In this document: positions 6,045 to 12,832 of the stretch, piece after piece
How positions within the stretch are numbered: position 1 is the stretch's first letter
Layout: every line of letters begins with the position of its first letter
Source of the DNA: F1-60-MAGs149 sp032119475
GTDB lineage: Bacteria > Actinomycetota > Thermoleophilia > Gaiellales > F1-60-MAGs149
DNA: 13,745 nt
Assembly: GCA_032119475.1 (NCBI GenBank)
Contig: JAUMCA010000103.1
Coordinates: forward strand, 1 to 13,745
Direction: 5' to 3'
Program-made: the position numbers and the translations under genes
Notes under the pieces: model-generated
Told to the model about the DNA's origin: nothing
The model's input: only the letters and a program-made list of their open reading frames with translations
The model's database searches: none

Positions 6045-6688
6045 TCGTCCAGGCCGAGTTCGGCCGCGAGCTCCTCGGGCGTCCGCACGCGGCCGTTGCG
6101 GCGTGCTCGCTCCTGGGTCTCGCGCGTCAGCACGAGCCCTCGGTGGATCTCCGTCAGCAGCTCCGTGACGACCTCGATGCGGTGCTGCTCGTCGCGGTTC
6201 TCGAGCAGCGACTGCTTGACGTCCAGCGCGAGCTCGACGCGGCCGACGAGGGCGTACGAGAGGCCGGGGCCGGCGTCGGGCGGCGCGGGCGTGTCGCCCG
6301 GCAGCTCATCCGCGACGGCCGTGTACGCGGCGAGCGCCGCGTGCTGCGCCTCCGCGGTGGCCTCGGCAGGATCGTCGTCGAGCGCGGTCACGAGCGCGGA
6401 CCGGTAGCTGTGCGCGTCGTGGACCTCGTCGAGCCGGACGACCGAGCGCCCCGTGACGATGATGTTCGATCGGCCGTCCGGGAAGGTCTCGAGGATCTCG
6501 GTGATCTCCGCGGTGCAGCCCGTCTCGCGTAGGCCGTCCTCGTCGGCGAGGACCATGGCGAAGGGCTCGTCCCCGTCGACGCAGCGGGCGACCATCTCCT
6601 GGTAGCGGGGCTCGAAGATGTGGAGCGGAAGCAGCTCGCCCGGGACGAGCACGAGCTCCAGCGGGAAGATCGGGATGTCCGTGGGCAC
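6041..6688 (-). CDS. LON substrate-binding domain protein (ATP-independent, peptidase domain absent)
   Basis: This 215-residue protein matches the N-terminal substrate-binding domain of Lon protease (IPIFPLELVLVPGELLPLHIFEPRYQEM at the start), followed by a helical region. It has no AAA+ or serine-lysine protease domain. Free-standing LON-domain proteins of about 200 residues are common in actinobacteria and cyanobacteria, and their role is not established. The N-terminal strand pattern, the HIFEPRY box (23-29) and the strand FAMVL (43-47) define the domain. I chose the GTG because TACGCT sits six bases upstream. It converges with ftsZ, and the two TAG stop codons share one CTAG palindrome, so no spacer or terminator separates them. 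Confidence 0.88.
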   Translation of the reverse strand: MPTDIPIFPLELVLVPGELLPLHIFEPRYQEMVARCVDGDEPFAMVLADEDGLRETGCTAEITEILETFPDGRSNIIVTGRSVVRLDEVHDAHSYRSALVTALDDDPAEATAEAQHAALAAYTAVADELPGDTPAPPDAGPGLSYALVGRVELALDVKQSLLENRDEQHRIEVVTELLTEIHRGLVLTRETQERARRNGRVRTPEELAAELGLDD

Positions 6689-6694
6689 CCGGAC

Positions 6695-6700
6695 AGCGTA
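6695..6700 (-). promoter_or_regulatory. Leaderless -10 box for the LON-domain gene
   Basis: TACGCT, six bases (GTCCGG), then GTG. The box is identical in sequence and spacing to the one before the amidohydrolase gene. No Shine-Dalgarno sequence is possible between box and start. Confidence 0.55.
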
Positions 6701-6719
6701 GCCCGGCTCCGTCGCTCGC

Positions 6720-6725
6720 TACCGT
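6720..6725 (+). promoter_or_regulatory. Probable -10 box for meaB
   Basis: TACCGT is followed by eight bases and then ATG at 6734. The spacing is two bases longer than at the other leaderless starts, so the mRNA would have a 0-3 base leader. It faces away from the LON-gene box with 19 bases between the two. Confidence 0.45.
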
Positions 6726-6733
6726 ATCCGTCG

Positions 6734-7681
6734 ATGCCGCCGCTCACCCGGGACCCCGTGGAGCTCGCCGCGCTCGTCCGCACGGGCGACCGTCGGGCGA
6801 TCGCGCGCGCGATCTCGTGGATCGAGGACGAGGAGCCGGAGGCCGGCGCGCTCGTCGCCGCGCTGTGGCCGCACGTCGGCAACGCGATCGTGGTCGGCCT
6901 CACCGGACCGCCGGGCGTCGGCAAGTCGACGCTCGTCGGAGCGCTGGTCGGGCACATCCGCCAGACCGGCCGCACGGTGGGCGTCGTCGCCGTCGATCCC
7001 TCGAGCCCGTTCACCCAGGGCGCCGTCCTCGGCGACCGCGTGCGCCTCGTTGAGCACGACACCGATAGCGGTGTCTTCTTCCGCTCGATGGGCAGCCGCG
7101 GACGCCTGGGCGGCGTCGCGGAGGCGACGTCGCTGGCGGTGGCGGTGCTCGATGCGGCCGGGTACGAGGTCGTCCTGGTGGAGACGGTGGGCGCGGGGCA
7201 ATCGGATATCCGCGTGGCGGACCTCGTCGACGTCGTCGTGCTCGCCCTCCAGCCGGGCAGCGGTGACAGCGTGCAGGCGATCAAGGCCGGCGTGATGGAG
7301 ATCCCCGACGTCCTGGCCCTGACGAAGTGCGATCTGCCGGGCGTCGACGCCTTCCGCAGCGAGCTCCGGCTCGCCCTGTCGATCGACCCCGAGCGCGCCC
7401 CGGCGCTGGTGGAGGTGGCCGCGCCGACCGGCGTCGGCATCGCCGACCTCTGGAGCGCCGCGCTCGCGCGTCGGGACGGCCTCGGGGCGCAGGGACTCCG
7501 CGAGCGTCGCAGCGCCGGGCTCGAGCGCGAGGCGGTCGCCGCCGCGGCGGCACGTGCGGCGGCACGCGCGCAGCGCGCCATCGATGGCGACCCGGAGGTG
7601 CAGGAGGCGGTGCGCCGCCTGCACGAGGGTGCGCTCGACCCGCTCGCCCTGACGCGCGTGCTGGAGTCGCGCGGGACGTGA
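6734..7681 (+). CDS. meaB: MeaB/ArgK-family GTPase, methylmalonyl-CoA mutase chaperone
   Basis: This 315-residue G3E-type GTPase protects and reactivates the adenosylcobalamin enzyme methylmalonyl-CoA mutase in described systems. The P-loop is GPPGVGKS (58-65). The metal-binding segment VVAVDPSSP (84-92) and the switch region ETVGAGQSD (150-158) match the family, where ETVGVGQSE is usual. The base-recognition motif reads TKCD at 197-200 instead of NKxD; Asp200, which selects guanine, is kept. Residues about 245-315 form the helical C-terminal dimerisation arm, and overall length is normal. No mutase gene lies in the window. The downstream threonine ammonia-lyase overlaps as GTGA, so the two are coupled. 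The ATG at 6734 follows a TANNNT box; an upstream in-frame extension would run into the divergent LON gene. Confidence 0.92.
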   Translation: MPPLTRDPVELAALVRTGDRRAIARAISWIEDEEPEAGALVAALWPHVGNAIVVGLTGPPGVGKSTLVGALVGHIRQTGRTVGVVAVDPSSPFTQGAVLGDRVRLVEHDTDSGVFFRSMGSRGRLGGVAEATSLAVAVLDAAGYEVVLVETVGAGQSDIRVADLVDVVVLALQPGSGDSVQAIKAGVMEIPDVLALTKCDLPGVDAFRSELRLALSIDPERAPALVEVAAPTGVGIADLWSAALARRDGLGAQGLRERRSAGLEREAVAAAAARAAARAQRAIDGDPEVQEAVRRLHEGALDPLALTRVLESRGT

Positions 7682-8895
7682 TCGACCGATCCCGCATCGA
7701 GGCCGCCCGGGTGCGCATCGCCGGCGTCGCGCTCGAGACGCCGACGCTGCACGCGCGCCACCTCTCCGATCTCACGGGCGCCGACGTCTGGCTGAAGGCG
7801 GAGAACCTCCAGCGCACCGGCTCGTTCAAGATCCGCGGCGCCTCCAACCGCGTCCACCTGCTGACCCCGGAGGAGCGCGCTCGCGGCGTCGTGGCCGCCA
7901 GCGCCGGCAACCACGCGCAGGGCGTGGCGCTGGCGGCGCAGGCCCTCGGCGTGAGGGCCACGATCTGCATGCCGATCGACGCCTCGCTGACGAAGGTCGA
8001 ATCCACGCGCGGCTACGGCGCGCGCATCGAGCTCGGCGGCGTCGCCTTCGACGACGCATTGGCCCGCGCGCGGGAGATCCGCGACGAGGAGGGCAGCGTC
8101 TTCGTCTCGCCCTTCGACGACGAGGAGGTCATCGCCGGGCAGGGCACCCTCGGGCTCGAGCTGCTGGAGCAGGTCCCCGATGCGGAACTCGTCGTCGTGC
8201 CGTGCGGCGGTGGCGGGCTCATCTCCGGCGTCGCCCTCGCGATGCACGCGGTCCGGCCGGATCTCGAGATCGTCGGCGTTCAGGCCGAGGCCTGCGCGCC
8301 CTACGTCGCCTCGCTCGCGGAGGGCTCGATCACGACCGCCTCCAGCGCCGGCACGATCGCGGACGGCATCGCGGTCAAGCGCCCCGGCGACATCACCTTC
8401 CCGATCGTGCACGAGCACGTCGCGCGGATGCTGACCGTCGACGACGAGCAGATCGCGCAGGCCATCACGCTGCTGTGCGAGCGCCAGAAGCTGATCGTCG
8501 AGGGGGCGGGCGCCGCGGGCGTCGCCGCGCTCGTCTCCGGCGCGTTGGGCGACGTGGCGGGCCGGACCGTCGTGATCGTGCTGAGCGGCGGCAACATCGA
8601 CCTCCTGCTCCTGCAGGGCATCATGCGGCACGGTCTGACGACCGCCGGCCGCTACATGCGGTTCACGACGCGCATGGCCGACCGGCCGGGGGCGCTGCGC
8701 GAGTTCCTCGACATCCTCACCGCGGAGCGCGTGAACATCGTCGACATGTTCCACCACCGCGACGGCACCGACCTCGGCGTGAAGGACACCGCCGTCGACA
8801 TCACCGTCGAGACGCGCGATCACGCGCACGGCGAGCTCGTCATCGAGCGGATCCGCGCCGGGGGCTACCCGGCCGAGCGCATGTCCCTGTCCTAG
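7678..8895 (+). CDS. ilvA: Threonine ammonia-lyase with C-terminal ACT domain
   Basis: This 405-residue PLP enzyme deaminates L-threonine (and probably L-serine) to 2-oxobutyrate, the first step toward isoleucine or propionyl-CoA. The PLP lysine is Lys51 in RTGSFKIRGA. SAGNHAQG (75-82) contacts the substrate carboxylate, and the phosphate-binding glycine loop is CGGGGL (176-181). A single ACT domain occupies about 325-405 (RFTTRMADRPGALREF to the end), which suggests feedback control by an amino acid. The size matches the roughly 400-residue single-ACT class rather than the 510-residue E. coli biosynthetic form, so a tdcB name is equally defensible. The GTG start overlaps the meaB stop as GTGA. 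Its stop shares a CTAG with the convergent MBL/rhodanese gene. Confidence 0.93.
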   Translation: MIDRSRIEAARVRIAGVALETPTLHARHLSDLTGADVWLKAENLQRTGSFKIRGASNRVHLLTPEERARGVVAASAGNHAQGVALAAQALGVRATICMPIDASLTKVESTRGYGARIELGGVAFDDALARAREIRDEEGSVFVSPFDDEEVIAGQGTLGLELLEQVPDAELVVVPCGGGGLISGVALAMHAVRPDLEIVGVQAEACAPYVASLAEGSITTASSAGTIADGIAVKRPGDITFPIVHEHVARMLTVDDEQIAQAITLLCERQKLIVEGAGAAGVAALVSGALGDVAGRTVVIVLSGGNIDLLLLQGIMRHGLTTAGRYMRFTTRMADRPGALREFLDILTAERVNIVDMFHHRDGTDLGVKDTAVDITVETRDHAHGELVIERIRAGGYPAERMSLS

Positions 8896-10211
8896 GCCGG
8901 CTGCAGCTGCGGCGAGCCCATGCCGCCGCCGATCACCGGGCGCACCTCGGTGAAGCCGCGGCGGGCGAGGATGGCGGCGCCGATGCCGGCCCGCTGGCTG
9001 GACTGGCAGACGACGGCGGTCGGCCGTGCCGGGTCGAGCCCGTCGAGCGACACGGTCCCGAGGTCGTGGAGCGGGATCCGCACCGCGTTCGGAAGGGGCT
9101 CGGGCGTCTCGTCCTCGTTGCGCACGTCGACGATCTGGAGGTCGTCTGACTCCGCGCAGAACTCGTCGACGCTGAGCGGCGGCAGGGTCGCCGTCGTCGG
9201 CGCGTCGGCGGCTGCCACCCAGCCGCGCTGCTCGAAGTGCCCGATCGCGTGCAGGGCGCGCGCGGCGCGGTGTGCCTGCTCCTCGTCGTCGGCGATCAGG
9301 ACGGTCGGGACGTCGGGGTCGAGCAGGAAGCCGGCGCGGGTGCCGAAGCCCGTCTGGGCGACCGGCACGTGCAGCGAGCCGGGGACGTAGCCGTGCACGA
9401 CGTCGGCCGTGGCGCGCACGTCGAGGGCGGGCGCGTCGTCGGGCAGCGCGTCGAGGCGGACGGGGAGAGCGGGGCGCGCGCGGAGCGGCCCGCGGTTGAC
9501 GTCGACGATGCGCGCCAGGTTCGGCGGCTTCGGGGCCAGTCCGCTGTTGGCGGCCTCGACGAAGGCGGCCTCGCCCATCGGCTGGAGCATGTCGTTGAAG
9601 CGACGCTCGAAGCCGAGGGTGGTGGACGGCTTCGCGCTCATGCCCTTGCCGCACAGCGAGCCGGCCACGTGACCGGGGAAGACCTCGATGCCATCGGGCA
9701 GGGCGAGGATCCGCTCGTGGAGCGTCCTGTACAGGCCCGCGGCGCCCTCCTCGCCGGCGATGGCGAGGTCCGGCCGCGCGACGTCGCCGACGAACAGGCT
9801 GTCACCGGTGAGCAGCAGCCACGGCTCGTCGGAGCGCGTGTGGTCGATCACCTGGAGCGCCATGTGCTCGGGGCGGTGGCCCGGCGTGTGCATGGCGACG
9901 ATCTCGATGTTGCCGATGTGGATGCTGTCGCCGTCCTTGAGCGGCACGTGCTCGAACGCGGCGCCCGCGAGGGCCGAGACGTAGACCGGGATGCCGAGCT
10001 CGAGCGCCAGCGCGCCGTGGCCGGAGACGTGGTCGGCGTGGGTGTGCGTCTCGATCGCTCCGATCAGGCGGGCGTTGTGGTGCGCCAGCGCGCGCTCGAG
10101 CGGGCGTGTATCGAGTGCCGGGTCCACGACGATCGCCTCGCTGGTGCCCTGACAGCCGATCAGGTAGCTCGCGCACCCGAGGTCGGTGTAGATCAGCTGC
10201 TCGAAGATCAT
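8892..10211 (-). CDS. Persulfide dioxygenase-like MBL protein with two rhodanese domains
   Basis: This 439-residue fusion probably oxidises glutathione or other low-molecular-weight persulfides to sulfite in the cytosol. The N-terminal MBL domain (1-235) has THTHADH (His56, His58, Asp60, His61), GHRPEH (His112), LTGDSLF (Asp137) and FPGH (His181). His56, His112 and Asp137 would be the mononuclear iron ligands of the ETHE1/persulfide dioxygenase family. Two rhodanese-like domains follow. The first (about 245-335) has no cysteine at its active loop (VLIADDE). The second (about 345-439) has Cys402 in VVCQSSQRAG and may be active. The ATG has AAGGAG seven bases upstream. Thiol-dependent hydrolase functions are alternatives for the MBL part, but the rhodanese fusion favours sulfur chemistry. 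Confidence 0.9.
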   Translation of the reverse strand: MIFEQLIYTDLGCASYLIGCQGTSEAIVVDPALDTRPLERALAHHNARLIGAIETHTHADHVSGHGALALELGIPVYVSALAGAAFEHVPLKDGDSIHIGNIEIVAMHTPGHRPEHMALQVIDHTRSDEPWLLLTGDSLFVGDVARPDLAIAGEEGAAGLYRTLHERILALPDGIEVFPGHVAGSLCGKGMSAKPSTTLGFERRFNDMLQPMGEAAFVEAANSGLAPKPPNLARIVDVNRGPLRARPALPVRLDALPDDAPALDVRATADVVHGYVPGSLHVPVAQTGFGTRAGFLLDPDVPTVLIADDEEQAHRAARALHAIGHFEQRGWVAAADAPTTATLPPLSVDEFCAESDDLQIVDVRNEDETPEPLPNAVRIPLHDLGTVSLDGLDPARPTAVVCQSSQRAGIGAAILARRGFTEVRPVIGGGMGSPQLQPA

Positions 10212-10218
10212 CGTCGTG

Positions 10219-10243
10219 CTCCTTATCCGCGTACCGGACTATA
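10219..10243 (-). promoter_or_regulatory. Promoter -10 box and ribosome site of the MBL/rhodanese gene
   Basis: On the minus strand TATAGT (10243-10238) precedes a leader of about 20 bases that carries AAGGAG (10224-10219), seven bases before the ATG. A direct repeat AGTTGT, two bases, AGTTGT lies just upstream (10258-10245) in the spacer. It could be an operator. No clear -35 hexamer is seen. This gene is therefore leadered, unlike most genes in the window. Confidence 0.5.
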
Positions 10244-10318
10244 CACAACTCTACAACTGAACGGTAGTGAAAGGTATTCCCGCGTTCGCCCCAAATGGTA
10301 CGGGGGGTACGGCCGGAA

Positions 10319-10347
10319 CGGCCGACCGGAATGGGTCCGGTCGGCCG
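10319..10347 (-). terminator. GC-rich hairpin terminator after icd
   Basis: A perfect 12-base stem, CGGCCGACCGGA with TCCGGTCGGCCG, encloses a five-base loop (ATGGG). It starts 12 bases past the icd stop codon. No T-run follows on the minus strand, which is usual in such GC-rich genomes. It separates icd from the MBL/rhodanese gene on the same strand. Confidence 0.7.
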
Positions 10348-10359
10348 CCGGCCGCTGGC

Positions 10360-11802
10360 TCAGGCCTCGCCCTGCGCCCGCGTGTACGACGGCTCGCCGT
10401 CGTACAGCCACAGCTTCTCGGCGTGCACCCACTCGAACCGCGAGCCGAGCCGGTTCATCAGCTCGGTGACGTCGTCCGCGGTCAGCACCCCGTCGCGCGC
10501 GACGAAGCGGGCCCGCATGACGTCGATCAGGTCGAGCTGGCCGATCGACGTCGGCCAGACCTGCGTGCCGCGGTTCGACAGCATCTTCAGCTGCAGCGAC
10601 GAGCCGTCCGCCGCGCCCTGCAGGGCGTCGCCGAACGCGGCCGGCGCGTCCGTCGTCTGGAAGAACAGGTCGACGCCGACGAGGTCCACGGACGCGGGGT
10701 GGATGTACGCCCGCTCCCCGCGCACCGCCGGCATCTCGAGGCGCTTGACCTCGCGGGCCTTCCACTCCGGCACCGACGTCCCGAGGTTCTCGATGATCGC
10801 GTCGGTGTAGGCGCGCGTGCCCACGCTCCCTTCGTCGCCCATCACGTCGCGGGTGCGGACGCCGCTCGCGAGCGTCGCCATCACGGCGTTCTCGATCGAC
10901 GACGCGGCCTCGAGCTCGCCCAGGTGGCGCAGCATCAGCACCGCGGACAGGATCATCGCGGTCGGGTTGATGACGTCCTTGCCGGCGTACTTCGGCGCCG
11001 AGCCGTGGACCGCCTCGAAGATCGCCACGTCGGTGCCGAGGTTCGCCGACGGCGCGAACCCGAGACCGCCGACGAGCGCGGACGTGAGGTCCGACAGGAT
11101 GTCGCCGTTCATGTTCGTGGTGATGATCATCTCGAACTGCTCGGGCTTCTTGACCAGCTGGTGCGCGCAGTTGTCCACGATGATGTGCCAGGCGTCGAGG
11201 TCCGGGTGCTCGGGGGCGAGATCCTCGAACGTGCGCTTCATCATCCCCTCGGTCATCTTGAGGATGTTCGCCTTCGTGGCGCAGGCGACGTTCCTCCGTC
11301 CCTCGGCCTCGGCCAGCGCGAACGCGAGGTTGATGAGCTTCTCGCAGCCCTTGCGCGAGATCAGCTTCAGCGACTGGGCGACGTCCGGCGTCTGCATGTG
11401 CTCGATGCCGGCGTAGAGGTCCTCGACGTTCTCGCGCACGACGACGAGGTCGATGCCGCGGCCGGTGTAGGGCGTGGGCACACCCGGCAACTCGCGCACC
11501 GGGCGCACGTTCGCGTACGTCTCGAACAGCTTGCGCAGCGTCACGTTCGCGCTCTTCTCGCCGAAGCCGACCGGCGTCTCCAGCGGACCCTTGAGGACCA
11601 CGCGGGTGCGTCCGATCGAGTCGATGGTGTCCTCGGGGACGCCTGTGGCGAGCCCCTTCCTGAACACCTCCGCGCCGGCCTCGTGGACCTCCCAGTCGAT
11701 CTTGACGCCGGTCGCGTCGACGATCCGGCGGGCCGCCTCGGCGACCTCCGGACCGATGCCGTCACCCGGAATGAGCGTTACCGCCGTCGTGCTGTTCGTC
11801 AC
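10360..11802 (-). CDS. icd: NADP-dependent isocitrate dehydrogenase, long Thermus-like type
   Basis: This 480-residue TCA-cycle enzyme oxidatively decarboxylates isocitrate to 2-oxoglutarate. The N-terminal strand is LIPGDGIGPE (10-19). Ser84 in GEKSANVTLRK corresponds to the substrate-contacting serine that is phosphorylated in E. coli. The metal aspartates are in NMNGDILSDL (Asp234, Asp238). The coenzyme loop VHGSAPKYAG (265-274) carries Lys-Tyr, the pair that selects NADP, where NAD enzymes have Asp-Ile. After the roughly 340-residue core comes an extra domain of about 140 residues, as in the Thermus thermophilus and Rickettsia enzymes. I chose the GTG because AAGGGG lies six bases upstream and the product then begins right before the conserved first strand. 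A 17-codon longer reading has no support. A strong hairpin follows the stop. Confidence 0.93.
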   Translation of the reverse strand: MTNSTTAVTLIPGDGIGPEVAEAARRIVDATGVKIDWEVHEAGAEVFRKGLATGVPEDTIDSIGRTRVVLKGPLETPVGFGEKSANVTLRKLFETYANVRPVRELPGVPTPYTGRGIDLVVVRENVEDLYAGIEHMQTPDVAQSLKLISRKGCEKLINLAFALAEAEGRRNVACATKANILKMTEGMMKRTFEDLAPEHPDLDAWHIIVDNCAHQLVKKPEQFEMIITTNMNGDILSDLTSALVGGLGFAPSANLGTDVAIFEAVHGSAPKYAGKDVINPTAMILSAVLMLRHLGELEAASSIENAVMATLASGVRTRDVMGDEGSVGTRAYTDAIIENLGTSVPEWKAREVKRLEMPAVRGERAYIHPASVDLVGVDLFFQTTDAPAAFGDALQGAADGSSLQLKMLSNRGTQVWPTSIGQLDLIDVMRARFVARDGVLTADDVTELMNRLGSRFEWVHAEKLWLYDGEPSYTRAQGEA

Positions 11803-11840
11803 CCTGATCCCCTTCGAACGAATTCGATGCCAGCAGCATA
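11803..11840 (-). promoter_or_regulatory. icd leader with ribosome site and candidate -10
   Basis: On the minus strand TATGCT (11840-11835) would be the -10 box, giving a leader of about 26 bases that contains AAGGGG (11814-11809) six bases before the GTG. The leader also contains overlapping small palindromes, TTCGAA and GAATTC. The promoter assignment is tentative; the ribosome site is clear. Confidence 0.45.
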
Positions 11841-11887
11841 GGCATAAACGCACGCAGACCAGACGATTCGCTTCTACCCCGTCCCGG

Positions 11888-11893
11888 TAGGCT
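11888..11893 (+). promoter_or_regulatory. Leaderless -10 box for the CDF transporter gene
   Basis: TAGGCT, six bases (GAAGAC), then GTG at 11900. This is the fifth start in the window with the exact six-base spacing. No -35 hexamer is evident. Confidence 0.55.
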
Positions 11894-11899
11894 GAAGAC

Positions 11900-12832
11900 G
11901 TGCACCACGACCACGGACCGGGCGGTCACCACCACGGCCACGGCTCCACCGGGCGCGCGCTGTGGGCCTCGCTGGCGCTGACCGCCGCGCTCGGCGCGAT
12001 CCAGATCGGCGGGGCGATCGCCTTCGACTCGCTGGCGCTCATCTCCGACGCCGTGCACAACCTGTCCGACGGCGTGGCGGTCGCGCTGGCCGTCGGTGCC
12101 GCGTGGCTCGCGGGCCTTCCCGCCCGTGGGGGTCTGACGTTCGGGTTCCGCCGCGCGGAGGTGCTGGCCGCGGTGATCAATTCCGTCGTACTCATAGGTC
12201 TGAGCCTATTCATTGTCATCGAGGCGGTGCAGCGTCTCGACCGCGCACCGGAGATCGCCGGGGGCGGCGTCGCCGTGATCGGTGCCATCGGCGTGGTCCT
12301 CAACGCGGTGCCCGTGGTGCTGCTCCTGCGGGCCGGCGCACGCGGGAACCTCAACGCCAACGCCACCATGCTCCACTTCGCCGCCGACGTGCTGGCCTCG
12401 CTCGCCACGCTCGCGGCGGGTCTGGTGATCGCCCTGACCGGCTGGGTCGCCGCCGACGCGATCGCCTCCATCGCCGTGGCCGCCCTGATCGTCGTCGGCG
12501 CCGCGCGCGTCCTGCGCGACGCGGTGCGCGGCCTGCTCGAGGTCGCGCCCGCCGGGGTCGACGTGGAGGCGATCGGCCGGCGCCTGTGCGCCCTCGACGG
12601 GGTCGCGGACGTGCACGACCTGCACGTGTGGGAGATCAGCGACGGCTTCCCGATGCTCGCCACGCACGTGGTCGTCGAGCCCGGCGTGGATCAGCATGGG
12701 ATGCTCCACCGCATGGAGCGGATCCTGCGGGACGAGTTCGCGATCGCGCACGTCACGATCCAGATCGACATCCACCACGCGCGCGGGCTGGCGATCCAGC
12801 ACCGCCTCGAGCAGCCCCGGGAGGCGCCGTGA
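11900..12832 (+). CDS. Cation diffusion facilitator (CzcD/ZitB-type) metal efflux transporter
   Basis: This 310-residue inner-membrane proton/metal antiporter probably exports zinc and perhaps cobalt or cadmium. A His-rich N-terminus (HHDHGPGGHHHGHG, residues 2-15) precedes six predicted membrane segments. The transport site is the His-Asp/His-Asp quartet of the zinc subgroup: His53 and Asp57 in DAVHNLSDG (helix 2), and His159 and Asp163 in MLHFAADVLAS (helix 5). A cytosolic C-terminal domain follows from about 218, with VADVHDLHVWEIS and HVTIQID carrying regulatory-site histidines. The GTG is set by a TANNNT box six bases upstream. A cluster of rare codons (GTA, ATA, CTA, ATT) occurs at 12188-12213 in helix 3. 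The stop overlaps the sulfurtransferase GTG as GTGA. I see no metal-regulator operator. Confidence 0.93.
   Translation: MHHDHGPGGHHHGHGSTGRALWASLALTAALGAIQIGGAIAFDSLALISDAVHNLSDGVAVALAVGAAWLAGLPARGGLTFGFRRAEVLAAVINSVVLIGLSLFIVIEAVQRLDRAPEIAGGGVAVIGAIGVVLNAVPVVLLLRAGARGNLNANATMLHFAADVLASLATLAAGLVIALTGWVAADAIASIAVAALIVVGAARVLRDAVRGLLEVAPAGVDVEAIGRRLCALDGVADVHDLHVWEISDGFPMLATHVVVEPGVDQHGMLHRMERILRDEFAIAHVTIQIDIHHARGLAIQHRLEQPREAP

Noticed and set aside
6388..9654. A 1088-codon open frame on the minus strand
   Set aside because: It lies antisense to meaB and ilvA and partly overlaps real minus-strand genes in another frame. Its product is Arg/Ala/Asp-rich low-complexity sequence with no domain; long false frames are expected at this GC content.
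10311..10323. Small hairpin GGCCG-GAA-CGGCC overlapping the icd terminator arm, as a possible attenuator
   Set aside because: It lies downstream of the icd stop and outside the leader of the next gene, so an antiterminator role has no target. Short GC palindromes are frequent here.
11803..11853. A 17-codon N-terminal extension of isocitrate dehydrogenase
   Set aside because: The extension (rich in Cys and Arg) is unlike the family and contains the ribosome site AAGGGG that serves the GTG at 11802.
12129..12140. GGGTCTGAC, resembling the repeat core, in the CDF gene
   Set aside because: There is only a short match, no inverted partner nearby, and it fits the reading frame as ordinary codons.
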